Shown: positions 35,073-48,150, counted from the first letter of the stretch. The stretch: DNA of 64,000 nt from Boswellia sacra (GCA_013180625.2 SNVD02009060.1:248001-312000); one strand, 5' to 3'. Made by a program: numbers and translations. Notes: generated by a model not told the origin, from the sequence alone.

Positions 35073-37545
35073 TGACACGACCCGCCCCTAGCTAACACGG
35101 ACGAATCGTGCCTAAAACTGTACTAAGAAAATTTAACTTTTTAAAATATGTTAATTTACGAAAAATTTGGCAGAGTTTCCCCTGTATTTTAGACTAATCC
35201 TCCTGCCAAGTACACAAAATTCAACACTTCCAAAATATTTATATAACCACTAACTTCCTTTTCCGGACCTTAAGTCCTCTGTTAAAATAATTGTACCTCC
35301 AAAACAGTCTTTAAAAGAAAATATGGCCTCCGGCCTCAAATATGATTAATTTCGATTCAAAAAGTTTACAACTAAAATTTTAATATAAGTTTAAAAACTC
35401 AAGCATGACGAGTAAACAAAAATGTCTAAAAGATACTAAAACAAATATTTGATACATATACGATATCAAAATATTTATATATGCAAGAAAACCATCTACG
35501 ATAATACAATAAGATATAAAAAAGAAAGCTCTCAAAACATCATCAAATGACCAACCTCAAGCAGCTACTGGCGTTCCGACTGAACACTGCAATCTTCCGG
35601 GGAAAAAGGGGTTTTTAAAGAAAAGAAAATAGGGTGAGTATAACCTCAGTGAGTGTGATAGAGTCATTAAAATAGATAAAAATTTGCATAAATAAAATAC
35701 TATATCATAATAATAAATTAATTAAAAATTATGCTTTACTAACATTAATAAGAAAACTACTTAGAAAAGATACAAAAACGAAGAAGCAATTCTTTCAATA
35801 ATTTCTATGCCTTTCACAAAATCTAAATTTGAATATAAAAATCTTCTAAAGCATTTCTACTTGCATTCAACATTCAACATGATAAATATATTAAGTTTCT
35901 AAATCTCATAAAAGTAATTTCATAATTTAAATTTCTAAATCATTACAGTTTTACTAATCAAGTACCCAAACTAATCTGACTAATCATGACCTGACGGGGC
36001 TAGGATCGCTCAGGCCAAGATATCACTATACTGATCCTACGCATGCGCAGAGCTGCCCCCAAAGGGCTAAACATCCAGATCACATGGCCCAAAGCCTCTA
36101 TATGTGCCTGAATGGGTCCCAAAGACCTCTATAATTTCACTATCTGAATGAATTGGGTACTAGCTTAGTAAAACATAAAAATTCAATTCTTTACTTCTAA
36201 ATCTCTAAAACATTAAACAATTCTTTCTAATAACAACATAGATAAAATTTGATAAACCATGAAATATGCTTCATACCAGAATAAAGGAATATCTGTTTAC
36301 TAATATAATAAAGTTTCGCTAACAATTATAAAAAAATAGAAATTTATAATTTATAGTTCAATTGTTAGAAAAAAATATTTTTCCCACTCACAATCTCGTG
36401 GATCAACTTCTGTGGCAACCCCTTCCGCGATCGAATCCCGGTATGTATTACGAACTGCAGTCTCACCTAAGGGAAAAGCCAAATAAAATTCTTTAATAGC
36501 ACAAAACCCCAGTCTCACCAATAACATACTAATTCTCCTAATTAACTCCACTTCCACACTTCGTAAACAGAACAATTCTGGTTCTCCGATTCTTAATAAT
36601 CAATTGACTCATCCAAATGGTCAAATATTTTATAAACATCTTCTACACATACATGTCTAATACCATATAAAATTTCATAGCATTATATGCTCATTAGATA
36701 CCTCAAATCCTTCATTTTTCCAGATACACAAATTCTGTAAATTCATTTCCAGAACTGACCTCTCCCTATTCCAAAATACATGATAATTTGTACTAAATTC
36801 ATAAATTCACAAAACTCTCCAGTTTTAAACTACACATATATACAAACTCATATCCCAAATTTCATAATTTTTGAAGACCTCTAGATAACTCAATTAACTT
36901 GCCCAAAACTGATTTTCTGCAGAAAAACTGAATTTCCAGTGGTAAACAGTAAACTTCGAAAATTCATAATAAATTGCATACTCCACATTTTTCAGTGAAT
37001 CCAATTTTAAACAAATCCTTAGGATGTCTATTTTAACATATAAAAATTTCAGAATCATATTATAAGCCAACAGATTGCTATAATTTTCGAAATCTATACT
37101 GTTTATAAAACCCTAATTTTCCATAATTATCATCAAAACTTCAATTCCTTCAAACCAATTCCATAAAATCAACAAGAATGTGAAATACTTTGTTTAATAC
37201 TTCCAATTTCATCATTGTTCTTCCTTCTCTCTCTTCTTTCTCTCTCTAAAAAATTTCTCAAATGTCTCTAATTTCTCTCTAATATCATAATATTCCATTT
37301 AATTATAGTAAAAGTTGAAGAAATTACCTCAAAACTCTTCAAATTCCTCTTGAAAATCAAAATTGTCCTCTTGCCCTTTCACCTCCTTCTCTCCTGTCTC
37401 CCCCTCTGCCTTCTCTTGAATTTTTTTTTGTTCTAATTATGTTTTAATTAATCCTAATAGAAATACATGGCATATAAATGAATATATGGGCTAGGCTAAA
37501 ATAACAATGGGCTAGGCTTACTTTAAAAAAATAATGGGCTTTACA
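35073..37545 (-). repeat. 3' LTR of the gypsy element
   Basis: TGACACGACCCGCCCC ... TTTACA on the plus strand. Matches 42419-44869 throughout; the other copy lacks about 22 bp near 44028. Short open frames inside are not genes. Confidence 0.93.
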
Positions 37546-37558
37546 ATACTACCCCCCT
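37546..37558 (-). other. Polypurine tract of the gypsy element
   Basis: On the minus strand TTAGGGGGGTAGTAT abuts the LTR, preceded by TTTCGAGGACGAAATT, the layout usual for Tekay-type elements. Confidence 0.75.
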
Positions 37559-37586
37559 AAAAAAAAAAATTTCGTCCTCGAAATTG

Positions 37587-38153
37587 CTAACCTGAAAGAA
37601 AGAGATGTGGGTATTGAGCCCGCATAACATCCTCTCGCTCCCACGTAGCTTCTTCCTTCGTGTGATTTCGCCACCATACCTTAACCAATGGAATAGTCTT
37701 GGCGCGAAGTACTTGCTGTTTCCATTCTATGATCTCTAATGGTTCTTCTTCAAAAGTCAAGTCTTCTTTTAATTGAATTGGCTGATGTTGAAGGATATGG
37801 CTTGGATCATACACGTACTTATGGAGCATAGAGACCTGAAACACATTATGTATCTTCGACAACTCTGGAGGCAAAGCTAAACGGTAAGCAACTGTACCCA
37901 CACGCTCAATAATCTCGTAAGGCCCAATGTAACGCGGACTTAGTTTTTCACGTTTACCAAAACGAAGCACACCTTTCCAAGGAGATATCTTTAAGAACAC
38001 TTTATCTCCCACCTGAAACTCCAGATCTCTTCTACGCTTATCAGCATAACTCTTCTGTCGATCTTGTGCTGCCTTCATCTTATTTCTAATAATAACTATC
38101 TTTTCATTTGTATGCTGTACCAGTTCTGGTCCTAATAGTCTCCGCTCACCCAC
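37587..38153 (-). pseudogene. pol: Gypsy pol: integrase C-terminus with chromodomain
   Basis: Contains the integrase tail block KAAQDRQKSYADKRRRDLEF, VGDKVFLKISPWKGVLRFGK and RYIGPYEIIERVG. Then a chromodomain-like end: PLEIIEWKQQVLRAKTIPLV, VWWRNHTKEEATWE and QYPHLF. In relatives this domain binds modified histone tails and guides insertion into heterochromatin. Ends at the natural stop. Severed from the core by TGA at 38160-38162 (TGG in relatives). Confidence 0.9.
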
Positions 38154-38159
38154 TTCATC

Positions 38160-38633
38160 TCAATATATTGGTGTTTTACATTTCCTTCCATATAGAGCCT
38201 CATAAGGTGCCATTTCAATACTGGATTGGTAACTATTATTATAAGCAAATTCCATTAAAGGCAAATAAACATCCCAATTGCCTTTAAACTCTAATACACA
38301 AGCTCGAAACATGTCTTCAAGAGTTTGAATGGTACGCTCAGATTGACCATCTGTTTGTGGGTGAAAAGCTGTGCTGAAATTCAATTTTGTGCCTAAAGTT
38401 TTTTGCAAGCTAGGCCAAAATCTGGAAGTGAAACGTGGATCTTTATCTGATATTATTGAAACAGGTGCACCATGAAGACGGACTATCTCTGCTACATAAA
38501 TACTAGCTAGCCTATTCAATGAATAAGTAGCCTTGACAGGTAAAAAGTGTGCAGATTTTGTAAGACGATCAACCACTACCCAAATACCATCATGACCAGC
38601 CATAGTGCGTGAAAGTCCTACCACAAAATCCAT
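38160..38633 (-). pseudogene. pol: Gypsy pol: integrase catalytic core
   Basis: D,D(35)E core: MDFVVGLSRTMAGHDGIW, SDKDPRFTSRFW and HPQTDGQSERTIQTLE carry the three acidic residues. In frame with both neighbours; only stops separate them. Confidence 0.9.
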
Positions 38634-38693
38634 GGTAATGTGTTCCCATTTCCATTCAGGAATAGGAAGTGGTTGAGAGAGTCCCGTAGGTTT

Positions 38694-40112
38694 CTAGTGC
38701 TCAGCTTTGATTTGTTGGCAAACTAAACACCGAGACACAAATTCTGCAATTTCTCGCTTTATACCTTGCCACCAATAATGTTCTCTCAAATTACGATACA
38801 TCTTAGTACTTCCTGGATGCATTACATAAGTTGAAAAATGAGCTTCTTCCATAATCTCTTTCTTTAATTCTTCAATGTTGGGCACACAAAACCTATTTCC
38901 CATAACTAATGCTCCATCATCTCTAACCATAAAGTCTGGTCGTAAACCTTTCTTCACTTCTTCTATTAGTTTCATTAACTGAGGATCTTGTACTTGTGCA
39001 TCTCTAACTTTATTAATTAAAGTAGGTCTAACATGAAAATTGGCTAGTAGCACACTTGAGTCATTTATTGTTAGCTCAATTCCCAAAGACCTCAATTCAA
39101 TCAACAAAGGTAGATATGTCACCTTCAAATAGGCTATAAAGCTCGAGGACTTTCGGCTGAGTGCATCCGCTACTATATTTGCTTTATCTGGGTGATAGTC
39201 AATTGTGCAGTCATAATCCTTGATAAGCTCAATCCACTTTCTCTGCCTAAGATTCAATTCTTTTTGAGTGAATAAATACTTGAGACTCTTGTGATATGTG
39301 TAAATTTGACATGTTGCCCCATACAAGTAATGTCGCCAAGTCTTGAGTGCAAATACAATTGCTGCCAATTCTAAGTCATGGGTAGGATAATTTTTTTCAT
39401 GCTTCTTTAGTTGCCTTGAAGCATAAGCTATCACCTTCCCGTGTTGCATCAAAACACAACCTAACCCCTGTATAGAGGCATCACTATAAATCACGAACCC
39501 CTCGTTACCGGATGGAAGAGTAAGTATGGGTGCAGAAGTTAATCGTGTTTTAAGCTCTTGAAAACACTGTTCACAAGCATCAGTCCACTCAACCTTCACC
39601 TTCTTACGAGTCAACCGTGTTAATGGAACATCAATTCTGGAAAAATTCTCAATAAATCTCCTATAATAACCTGTCAAGCCAAGAAAACTTCTGACTTCTG
39701 TTACATTACTGGGTCTCTCCCATTTAATAATAACTTCTATCTTCTGAGGATCTACATACACCCCTTCAGCTGATATCACATGTCCTAAAAACACAACTTT
39801 GTCCAGCCAAAACTGGCACTTGCTGAATTTGGCATAAAGTTGTTTCTCCCTCAAGGTGTGCAAAACTATTTTCAAATGCTCTGCATGCTCCTCCTTGTCT
39901 CGCGAATACACCAATATGTCATCAATAAACACAATAACAAAGCGATCCAAATAGGGATGAAATACTCGATTCATCAGGTCCATAAAAGCTGCTGGAGCAT
40001 TAGTCAACCCAAACGGCATTACAAGAAATTCATAGTGCCCATAACGACTTCTGAAAGTAGTCTTAAGTACATCGGCCTCTCTAATCTTGAGTTGATGGTA
40101 ACCTGAGCGCAA
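38694..40112 (-). pseudogene. pol: Gypsy pol: RT, RNase H and integrase zinc finger
   Basis: RT blocks [32 protein letters not shown] and the active site FIDDILVYS. RNase H has [35 protein letters not shown] and [10 protein letters not shown]. The integrase HHCC finger runs [17 protein letters not shown] ... CLVCQQIK. Cut by TAG at 38691-38696, where relatives have Gln. The start shown is a non-ATG codon after a TAA at 40140-40142. Confidence 0.92.
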
Positions 40113-40208
40113 ATCTATCTTAGAGAAAACCCTTGCACCTTACAACTGATCAAACAAATCATCAATACGAGGAAGAGGATACTTGTTGCGGATTGTCACC
40201 TTGTTCAA

Positions 40209-40529
40209 CTATCGGTAGTCTATGCATAACCGCATCGTTTCATCCTTCTTTTTAACAAACAAGACCGGTGCTCCCCATGGTGAAACACTAGGTCTAATAA
40301 ACCCCTTATCAACCAACTCTTGTAATTGAACTTTTAACTCTTTTAACTCTGCTGGAGCCATTCTGTATGGTGCCATGGAAATAGGAGTTGTGCCTAGAGC
40401 TAGGTCGATTGTGAATTCAACCTCCCTATCTGGTGGTAAGCCGGGTAAATCTTCTGGGAACACATCTGGGAAATCTTGTATAATAGGAATATCTTCTATC
40501 TTTGCTTCACCCATTGAAGTGTCAATCAC
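40209..40529 (-). pseudogene. pol: Gypsy pol: RT N-terminus
   Basis: [20 protein letters not shown] and [19 protein letters not shown], then [20 protein letters not shown], the classic start of plant gypsy RT. Ends CIDYR-stop (TAG, Gln in relatives). In frame with the RT body downstream. Confidence 0.9.
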
Positions 40530-40610
40530 ATGAGCTAGGTAGGCTGAACATCCCTTTTCAAATAATCGTCTAGCTTCAAGGGCAGATATTATGCAAGTAG
40601 AGAGGATTCG

Positions 40611-40937
40611 TCAATCTCCATAGAAAATAAATTCAGGTGTTTTAGGTTTTCTAAACACCACCTCATCCTTGAAGTAATCTACAGATGCATGGTAAGTTGC
40701 AAGCCAATCCATTCCCAATATCACATCGAAGTCTCGGATATCTAAAGGAATTAAGTTTGCTAATAGATCATGATTCCCTACCTTCACAACGCAATCCTTA
40801 AGAACATTTCCTACCAAGATGGAATCCTCAATAGGTGTGGCTACTGCTAAAGTACACTCCAACGGTTTCAAATCTCTATCAGCATACATAGCAAACATAC
40901 ATGAAACAAAGGAATGGGTGGATCCAGGATCAATCAA
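40611..40937 (-). pseudogene. pol: Gypsy aspartic protease
   Basis: IDPGSTHSFVS is the active-site block typical of Tekay-type proteases (DPGST form). DVILGMDWLATYHASVDY is the second hallmark. A frameshift near 40950 separates it from the upstream text TQQQAQATPEVVTGML, and a TGA at 40611 from RT. Confidence 0.88.
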
Positions 40938-41050
40938 AATGTGGGCTCACGACTAAAGATAGTCAACATACCAGTAACCACCTCTGGTGTAGCCTGTGCC
41001 TGCTGCTGAGTCATGGCAAAAACTTATGCCTGTCGAACTGGCTGACTACC

Positions 41051-42313
41051 CTATTGATTATTACTATTTCTTGAGGTATTCGTCTGGTTTCTAGCTGAAG
41101 AAGTAGATGTCCTGATTTGAAGCCTTCCTGGTCCTCTATCTTTCTGAACAAAACTGCTATCTTGAGTTAAAGTAGGACAAAATTTCTTGATATGTCCTTT
41201 CTGACCACAATGATAACAATCAGGTTTACCAAACCGACACTCTCCCTCATGAAGCTTGCCACAAGTCTCACATAATGGGAATGGAGTCATTCTGGATTGA
41301 TCATCATGTTGTCTGCTCCCCTTTCTACTAATCCGCTGATCTCTAGAATTACTTCCCACAGATTGTTGCATAGCTCCCTGTCTAGAACTTTGTTTTTGCC
41401 CCTCTGGTGGACCCTGTCTCTGAGTACTCTTATAACTATCAGAATAAGCTGAATAACTGCCCCCTCTCTTACTTGGTCGGTAGCTACTACTATCAACTGG
41501 CCAACTCTGCTGACGTTTATGACTTGAATCAGCTCGGTTAGCATCCCCCAAATTTCTCTCAACTTTCATAGCAGCTTGGACTAACTTACCAAAGTCACCA
41601 TAATTGTTGGCAGCAAGTACAACTCTGATTTCTCTACGTAATCCTTCTTCAAACTTTTTACACCTTTCCTCCTCATCAGCCACAATAGAAGGAGCAAATC
41701 TGGAGAGCTCTAAAAATTTCTTCTCATACTCCTCTACTGATCTGGACCCTTGAACCAGTCTCAAGAACTCATTACGTTTAATATCTTTGTACACAGCAGG
41801 GAAGTAGTGATCAAAGAACTCCTTTTTGAACATAGCCCAATTAATAACTTCCTGTGATGGATGACGATGCAGAACTGACTCCCACCAGTGGTATGCTCCA
41901 ACCTCCAATAAAAATGTAGCAAAAAGCAACTTTTGCTCATCATTACACCCCATAACTCCAAAAATACGCTCTAGCTTGCTTAACCAAGCCTCTGCACTAG
42001 GAGGATCAACATTACCATCAAAGCTTTGACCACCCAACATCCTAACCCGCTCAATAGTGTTCTCTTCCCTAACACACCCTTGATTTTTAGTAACAATAGC
42101 AACAAGCTGGGCAAGTGCATCTACTGAGTGTATAATGATAAGAGGGTCACGGTGGTTCCTATTCTCATTTCCTCTCGCATTTGACCGTCTTTCCTCTCCA
42201 CGACTATGTTCATTTTCCCCTTCACCTTCAGGTGGTGGTGGTGGTGGAGAATTTGCAGTTTGGTTTAGTCCGCCCCTGCCTCTAGTGCGAGGTCTGCCTG
42301 TATGTTGGCTCAT
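41051..42313 (-). pseudogene. gag: Gypsy gag
   Basis: From ATG 42313 (MSQHTGRPRTRGRGG) there are about 420 codons. Pro- and Glu-rich N-terminus; retrotransposon gag core with AEAWLSKLERIFGVMGCNDE, FLLEVGAYHWWESV and FKKEFFDHYFPA; and a CCHC knuckle CYHCGQKGHIKKFC. An open extension to 42403 includes untranslated leader. This domain block is itself uninterrupted. TAG at 41051-41053 and TAA at 41024-41026 break the fused gag-pol frame before the protease, though a natural gag stop at the first position cannot be excluded. Confidence 0.88.
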
Positions 42314-42403
42314 GATGATGCCTATAAAATATAACGCTTCTTTTATCATTACAAAACCATGTATATGCAAACACGGGAGAGTTAACAAAATCTTAAAAAC
42401 CAT

Positions 42404-42415
42404 GCTCTGATACCA
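42404..42415 (-). other. Gypsy primer-binding site (tRNA-iMet)
   Basis: TGGTATCAGAGC on the minus strand, three bases from the 5' LTR; exact match to the initiator-Met tRNA 3' end. Confidence 0.88.
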
Positions 42416-42418
42416 AGT

Positions 42419-44869
42419 TGAAACGACCCGCCCCTAGCTAACACGGGCGAATCGTGCCTAAAACTGTACTAAGAAAATTTAACTTTTTAAAATATGCTAA
42501 TTTACGAAAAATTTGGCAGAGTTTTCCCTGTATTTTAGACTAATCCCCCTGCCAAGTACACAAAATTCAACACTTCCAAAATATTTATATAACCACTAAC
42601 TTCCTTTTCCGGACCTTAAGTCCTTTGTTAAAATAATTGTATCTCCAAAACAGTCTTTAAAAGAAAATATGGCCTCCGACCTCAAATATGATTAATTTCG
42701 ATTCAAAAAGTTTACAACTAAAATTTTAATATAAGTTTAAAAACTCAAGCATGATAAGTAAACAAAAATGTCTAAAAGATACTAAAACAAATCTTTGATA
42801 CATATACGATATCAAAATATTTATATATGCAAGAAAACCATCTACGATAATACAATAAGATATAAAAAAGAAAGCTCTCAAAGCATCATCAAATGGCCAA
42901 CCTCAAGCAGCTACTGGCGTTCCGACTGAACACTGCAATCTCCTAGGGAAAAAAGGGTTTTTAAAGAAAAGAAAATAGGGTGAGTATAACCTCAGTGAGT
43001 GGGATAGAGTCATTAAAATAGATAAAAATTTGCATAAAATAAAATACTATATCATAATAATAAATTAATTAAAAATTATGCTTTACTAACATTAATAAGA
43101 AAACTACTTAGAAAAGATACAAAAAACGAGGAAGCAAATCTTTCAATAATTTCTATGCCTTTCACAAAATCTAAATTTGAATATAAAAATCTTTTAAAGC
43201 ATTTCTACTTGCATTTGACATTCAACATGATAAATATATTAAGTTTCTAAATCTCATAAAACTCATTTCATAATTTAAATTTTTAAATCATTACAGTTTT
43301 GCTAATCAAGTACCCAAACTAATCTGACTAATCATGACCTGGCGGGGCTAGGATCGCTTAGGTCAAGATATCACTATACTGATCCTACGCATGCGCAGAG
43401 CTACCCCCAAAGGGCTAAACATCCAGATCACACGGTCCAAAACCTCTATGTGTGCCTGAATGGTCCCAAAGACCTCTATAATTTCACTATTTGAATGAAT
43501 TGGGTACTAGCTTAGTAAAACATAAAAATTCAATTCTTTACTTTTAAATCTCTAAAACATTAAACAATTCTTTCTAATAACAACATAGATAAAATTTGAT
43601 AAACCATGAAATATGCTTCATACCAGAATAAAGGAATATCTATTTACTAATATAATAAAGTTTCGCTAACAATTATAAAAAAAATAGAAATTTACAATTT
43701 ATAGTTTAATTGTTAGAAAAAAATATTTTTCCCACTCACAATCTCGTGGATCAACTTCTGTGGCAACATCTTCCGCGATCGAATCCCGGTATGTATTAGG
43801 AACCGCAGTCTCACCTAAGAGAAAAGTCAAATAAAATTCTTTAATAGCACAAAACCCCAGTCTCACCAATAACATACTAATTCTCCTAATTAACTCCATT
43901 TCCACACTTCGTAAACAGAACAATTCTGGTTCTCCAATTTTTAATAATTAATTGACTCATCCAAATGGTCTAATATTTTATAAACATCTTCTACACATAC
44001 ATGTCTAATACCATATAAAATTTCATGTCAAATCCTTCATTTTTCCAGATACACAAATTCTGTAAATTCATTTCCAAAACTGACCTCTCCCTATTCCAAA
44101 ATACATGATAATTTGTACTAAATTCATAAATTCACAAAACTCTCCAGTTTTAAACTACACATATATACAAACTCATATCCCAAATTTCATAATTTTTGAA
44201 GACCTCTAGATAACTCAATTAACTTGCCCAAAACTGATTTTCTGCAGAAAAACTGAATTTCCAGTGGTAAACAGTAAACTTCGAAAATTCATAATAAATT
44301 GCATACTCCACATTTTTCAGTGAATCTAATTTTAAACAAATCCTTAGGATGTCTATTTTAACATATAAAAATTTCAGAATCATATTACAAGCCAACAAAT
44401 TGCTATAATTTTCGAAATATATACTATTCACAGAACCCTAATTTTCCATAATTATCATCAAAACTTCAATTCCTTCAAACCAATTCCATAAAATCAACAA
44501 GAATGTGAAATACTTTGTTTAATACTTCCAATTTCATCATTGTTCTTCCTTCTCTCTCTTCTTTCTCTCTCTAAAAAATTTCTCAAATGTCTCTAATTTC
44601 TCTCTAATATTATAATATTCCATTTAATTATAGTAAAAGTTGAAGAAATTACCTCAAAACTCTTCAAATTCCTCTTGAAAATCAAAATTGTCCTCTTGCC
44701 CTTTCACTTCCTTCTCTCCCGTCTCCCCCTTTGCCTTCTCTTGAATTTTTTTTCTTCTAATTATGTCTTAATTAATCCTAATAGAAATACATGGCATATA
44801 AATGAATATATGAGCTGGGCTAAAATAACAATGGGCTAGGCTTACTTTAAAAAAATAATGGGCTTTACA
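42419..44869 (-). repeat. 5' LTR of the gypsy element
   Basis: TGAAACGACCCGCCCC ... TTTACA, followed by the AGAAT duplication at 44870-44874 and the resumed CCX sequence. Confidence 0.93.
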
Positions 44870-44874
44870 AGAAT

Positions 44875-45278
44875 CGATAGGAAGGATCAAGATTAAGAAA
44901 GCATAGACTTTGTTCGTTGTCTACCGAGCTGGTTGTTTTGATCTCCAAAAAAATTGGTTTTTCATACTCCACGTAACCTACTAATGGTATAGTTGTGTCC
45001 CCAACATGGTCCTCAGTACTCACATAAAAGTTATCCAAAACAGGAGAGATTGAAAATAGGTTCATTTTCTTCTCCTTATACGGTTGATAAAAATATGAGG
45101 CAGAAACCGCCAAAACATAGATTACGTATACAGAGACAAAAAATATGGAACCAATTAAGCTGATTTTCCTGATAATAATGATCAAGTCGAGGGACAGAAG
45201 AGTTGACAAAAAGAATAGAACCTCTATGATGAAGCTAGCCTTATCAACTGAAATTTGTAGAGGATTAGTCAAGATGCT
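44875..45278 (-). pseudogene. CCX pseudogene, middle piece (residues ~200-332)
   Basis: Open across its length: two hydrophobic segments (VLFFLSTLLSLDLIIII, IGSIFFVSVYVIYVLAV), then the cytosolic loop with NLFSISPVLDNFYVSTED and SLCFLNLDPSYRF. Lies between the gypsy AGAAT and the copia ATGCT duplications. Differences from the intact copy include charged changes inside a membrane segment (GKIS to RKIS). Confidence 0.92.
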
Positions 45279-45900
45279 TGTGAGGTCTGTGGCTCAACTT
45301 GTGTAGTGCAGGCAGAAAAGTGGTATAGGCGAGCCAAATCCACATTAGACACTGTATCAGACTTGCAAGGACAGAAAATTGGCCCTCCCGCTCAGATCAT
45401 TTGACACAGCAGCACGGATTCTAGGTTTGCGGATTTTTGGCCAGAGAGTTCATGTAGGCATGCGAGTAATGTTGCGTAGGAGTGCGCGTTTGTTTCCTAG
45501 TCTAACTATGATTTCTTGTTACGAAAGTAATTGACCTACAAGCCTTGAACTATAAATAAGGGATGTGTTTTCAGTGTAAAATAAGTTCTTAGAGAGCAGA
45601 AAAGAGAGAAAAGAAATAGGGTTAAGCTTTAGAGAGATTGAGAGTTTCTTGGAGAGAAAGAAACTGAATTTCTTTTAGTTGTCCCTTGTAAACACTCTTG
45701 TATCTCTTTGTTTTTCATCATAGTGGATTAATCATCACTAGCAACTGGATGTAAGATCATATATTATGCTCTGAACCAGAATAAATCCTTGTGTTCTTGT
45801 GTTTTCTTTGTTTTATTTTATCTAGGTGTGTGATTTATTCTCTTAGACTAATTCTGCATTAAGTCTCTTGTGAGTGTGTGAGCCTCTTTTCTTCACAACA
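45279..45900 (+). repeat. 5' LTR of the Tnt1-like element
   Basis: 622 bp, TGTGAGGTCTGTGG ... CTTCACAACA. A TATAAATAAGG box at about 45551-45561 is a plausible promoter element, conserved in the 3' LTR (49850-49860). Confidence 0.9.
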
Positions 45901-45903
45901 AAT

Positions 45904-45915
45904 TGGTATCAGAGT
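45904..45915 (+). other. Tnt1-like primer-binding site (tRNA-iMet, one mismatch)
   Basis: TGGTATCAGAGT three bases after the LTR; the last base differs from the usual TGGTATCAGAGC by C to T. Confidence 0.8.
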
Positions 45916-46032
45916 CTGGTTATGGCTGTTTGGAGTCTTTGGCGGCTAGAAGGTCTTAACACAAGAAGTGTTCAATAAAAGTCATGACTCGTAGCTGCGC
46001 AATACGAGAGGTGTTTGAAGAAATTCATGTGA

Positions 46033-46836
46033 TGGCTGCATCAACTAGTAAGTACGATATTGAGAAGTTTGATGGCAACGGTGACTTCACTATTTTGGAG
46101 GATGAAGATGTTGGCTTTTTTGGGCAACGTAGGACTGGATAAGGCACATAAGGGTAAAAACAAGATGCCAAAAAGCTACAGCACTGAAAAGAAGAGCGAT
46201 ATCATGAAGAAAGCCTACAGAATGCTAATTCTCTGCCTGAGTGACAAGGTGTTAAGGCAAGTCTCGAAGATGAAAACTATGGTTGAGGTATGGTTAAAGC
46301 TTGAAGGCCTTTATATAACTAAAAATATGTCAAGTAGGTTGTATTTAAAAGCTAAATTCTTTACATTCAAAATGGCTGAAGATAAGAACTTGCAAGACCA
46401 CATTGATGAATTTAACAAGCTGTGTTTAGATTTAGAAAATATACAAACTGAATATGATGATGAAGATAAGGCATTGGTGTTGTTGCATTCTCTTTCGAAG
46501 TCATATGAGACTTTTGTAGGTATTTTGAAGCATGGTAGGGAAACATTGTTATTAGATGATATTGTTGGTGCGTTGAATTCTAAAGATTTTTAAAGGAAGA
46601 ATGAATTGGATGAACACTAAGGTGAAGGGCTGCATGTTAGAGGTAGGAGTGACAAATGTGATTAAAAGGGCAAGTCGCACTCAAGGTCAAAGTCAAAGGG
46701 AAAGAAAGCTATAAAATGCTTCTATTGTCACAAAGAGGGGAATATTGGGAGGCTTTGTCCCAAAAGAAAGAAGAACAAGAAAGGAAAAGAACCAAAAAAA
46801 GGTGATGCTGCAATTGTAAAAAATGGATATGAGAGT
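46033..46836 (+). pseudogene. gag: Tnt1-like gag
   Basis: The ATG at 46033 opens MAASTSKYDIEKFDGNGDF, a typical Tnt1-class gag start. The frame then shifts near 46100, and the body follows in the frame open at 46060-46593: LCLSDKVLRQVSKM, YITKNMSSRLYLKAKFFTF and LLHSLSKSYETFVGIL. After a TAA at 46591-46593, the zinc-knuckle region CFYCHKEGNIGRLCPKRKK (about 46717-46773) continues. Its His is replaced by Asn, which would spoil metal binding. Confidence 0.85.
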
Positions 46837-47277
46837 TTGGACGTGCTAGTCGTGACTACGAAAAACTTGGAGAAGCAATGGGTTTTGGATTCTGGATATT
46901 TGTTTCATATGACACAAAATAGAAGCTGGTTTGAATGTTATGAGAAGATTAATGGCAAAAAAGTTTTGTTGGGTGACAACAAAGCTTGTAGCGTGGTGGG
47001 CATAGAGATAGTTCGTTTGAAGACTCATAATAGCATGAAAAGAGTTTTGACAGCTGTGAGGCACATTCTGGAGCTGAAGTGGAACTTGATTTCACTCTGT
47101 ACATTAAATTCTAAGAGCTGCAGTTACAAAAGGGAGAATGGGACCTTAAAAGTTACAAGAGGATTCTTAGTGGTAATGAAAGGTCCGATGGAAAACGGTT
47201 TGTATATTCTCCAAGGCAATAGTATAATTGAGGAAATGGGTACGACATTGGGCATAGACGATAAAGCCTACTTATAG
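46837..47277 (+). pseudogene. pol: Tnt1-like protease and pre-integrase region
   Basis: WVLDSGYLFHMTQNRSWF carries the aspartic protease DSG motif (Cys after DSG replaced by Tyr). VLLGDNKACSVVGI and LISLCTLNSKSCSYK follow, then GLYILQGNS, the GAG-pre-integrase lead-in. Stops at 47275-47277, just before HKRLNHVSERGF. Confidence 0.87.
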
Positions 47278-48150
47278 CATAAGAGGCTTAACCATGTGAG
47301 TGAAAGGGGGTTTCAAGAGCTGCAGAAGCACGGACTATTGTGCGGCAATAAGTTAGGAAAATTGGAGTTTTGTGAGCATTGCGTTCTTGGTAAACCCCTT
47401 AGGTAAAATTTGCTTTCTCATCTTATACAACAAAAAAAACACTAAGTTATATCCATTCAAATCTATGGGGTCCATCTAAGCATGCAATTTTAGGTGGAGA
47501 AATATATTTTATGTTTATAATTGATGACTGCTTAAGGAAGGTATGGGTGTACATCTTGAAGACCAACGACGAGGCACTCCGAAAATTTAAACATTGAAAA
47601 AAGATAGTTGAAGGCCAAATAGGTAGAAAAGTTTGAAAGCTTAGAACTAATAATAGTTTGGAGTTCTTGAATGAAGAATTCAATCATTTTTGTAACAATG
47701 AGGGAGTGGTGAGGCACAAAATGATACTCGGTACACTACAACAAAATGGCTTGGCTAAAGGGATGAATAGAACACTTCTTGAAAGAGTGAGATGTATGTT
47801 ATTAAGCGCTGAGTTGCCCAAGAAATTTTAGGGAGAAGCAGCCAACACAGCAGCATGATTGATTAATAGGCGCCCATCAATAGCTATTGGTTTCAAGACG
47901 CCCGAAGAAGTGTGGACAAGTTCACCTCCAAGCTATAGTCATTTGAGGGTGTTTGGTTGTGTGGTGTATGCACATATCAACCAAGATAAGTTGGAGCCAA
48001 GGGTAAGGAAATGCATGTTTGTCAGCTATCCAGAAAGTGTGAAGGGGTACAAATTATGGTGCCAAGGGTCAAATGTTTCACGAGTAGCATATTCAATACC
48101 TCAGTCACTTTTAGAGAATTTAAATGTATTGATGATACCTGTGGGGAAGG
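47278..48150 (+). pseudogene. pol: Tnt1-like integrase remnant
   Basis: The HHCC finger text (HKRLNHVSERGFQELQK, CEHCVLGK) is at 47278-47400. The core is shredded by stops and shifts. The C-terminal part is readable again at 47859-48050 (LINRRPSIAIGFKTPEEVW, LRVFGCVVYAHI). It runs into an apparent deletion near 48150. Confidence 0.8.

Larger units (their letters stand above)
35073..44869 (-). mobile_element. Complete Tekay-type Ty3/gypsy chromovirus inserted in the CCX pseudogene
   Basis: 9.8 kb, minus orientation, LTRs of 2473 and 2451 bp, perfect AGAAT duplications (35068-35072, 44870-44874). Order is gag, protease, RT, RNase H, integrase, chromodomain (Ty3/gypsy order). The LTRs differ by about 11 positions in the first ~425 bp (near 2.5%), so this is the youngest full-length insertion here. 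Dead by one frameshift (near 40950) and at least seven stops. Confidence 0.94.

Noticed and set aside
36351..36575. 74-codon frame repeated at 43699-43923 (MFCLRSVE...)
   Set aside because: Present twice only because it lies in the two LTRs of the gypsy element; no family resemblance.
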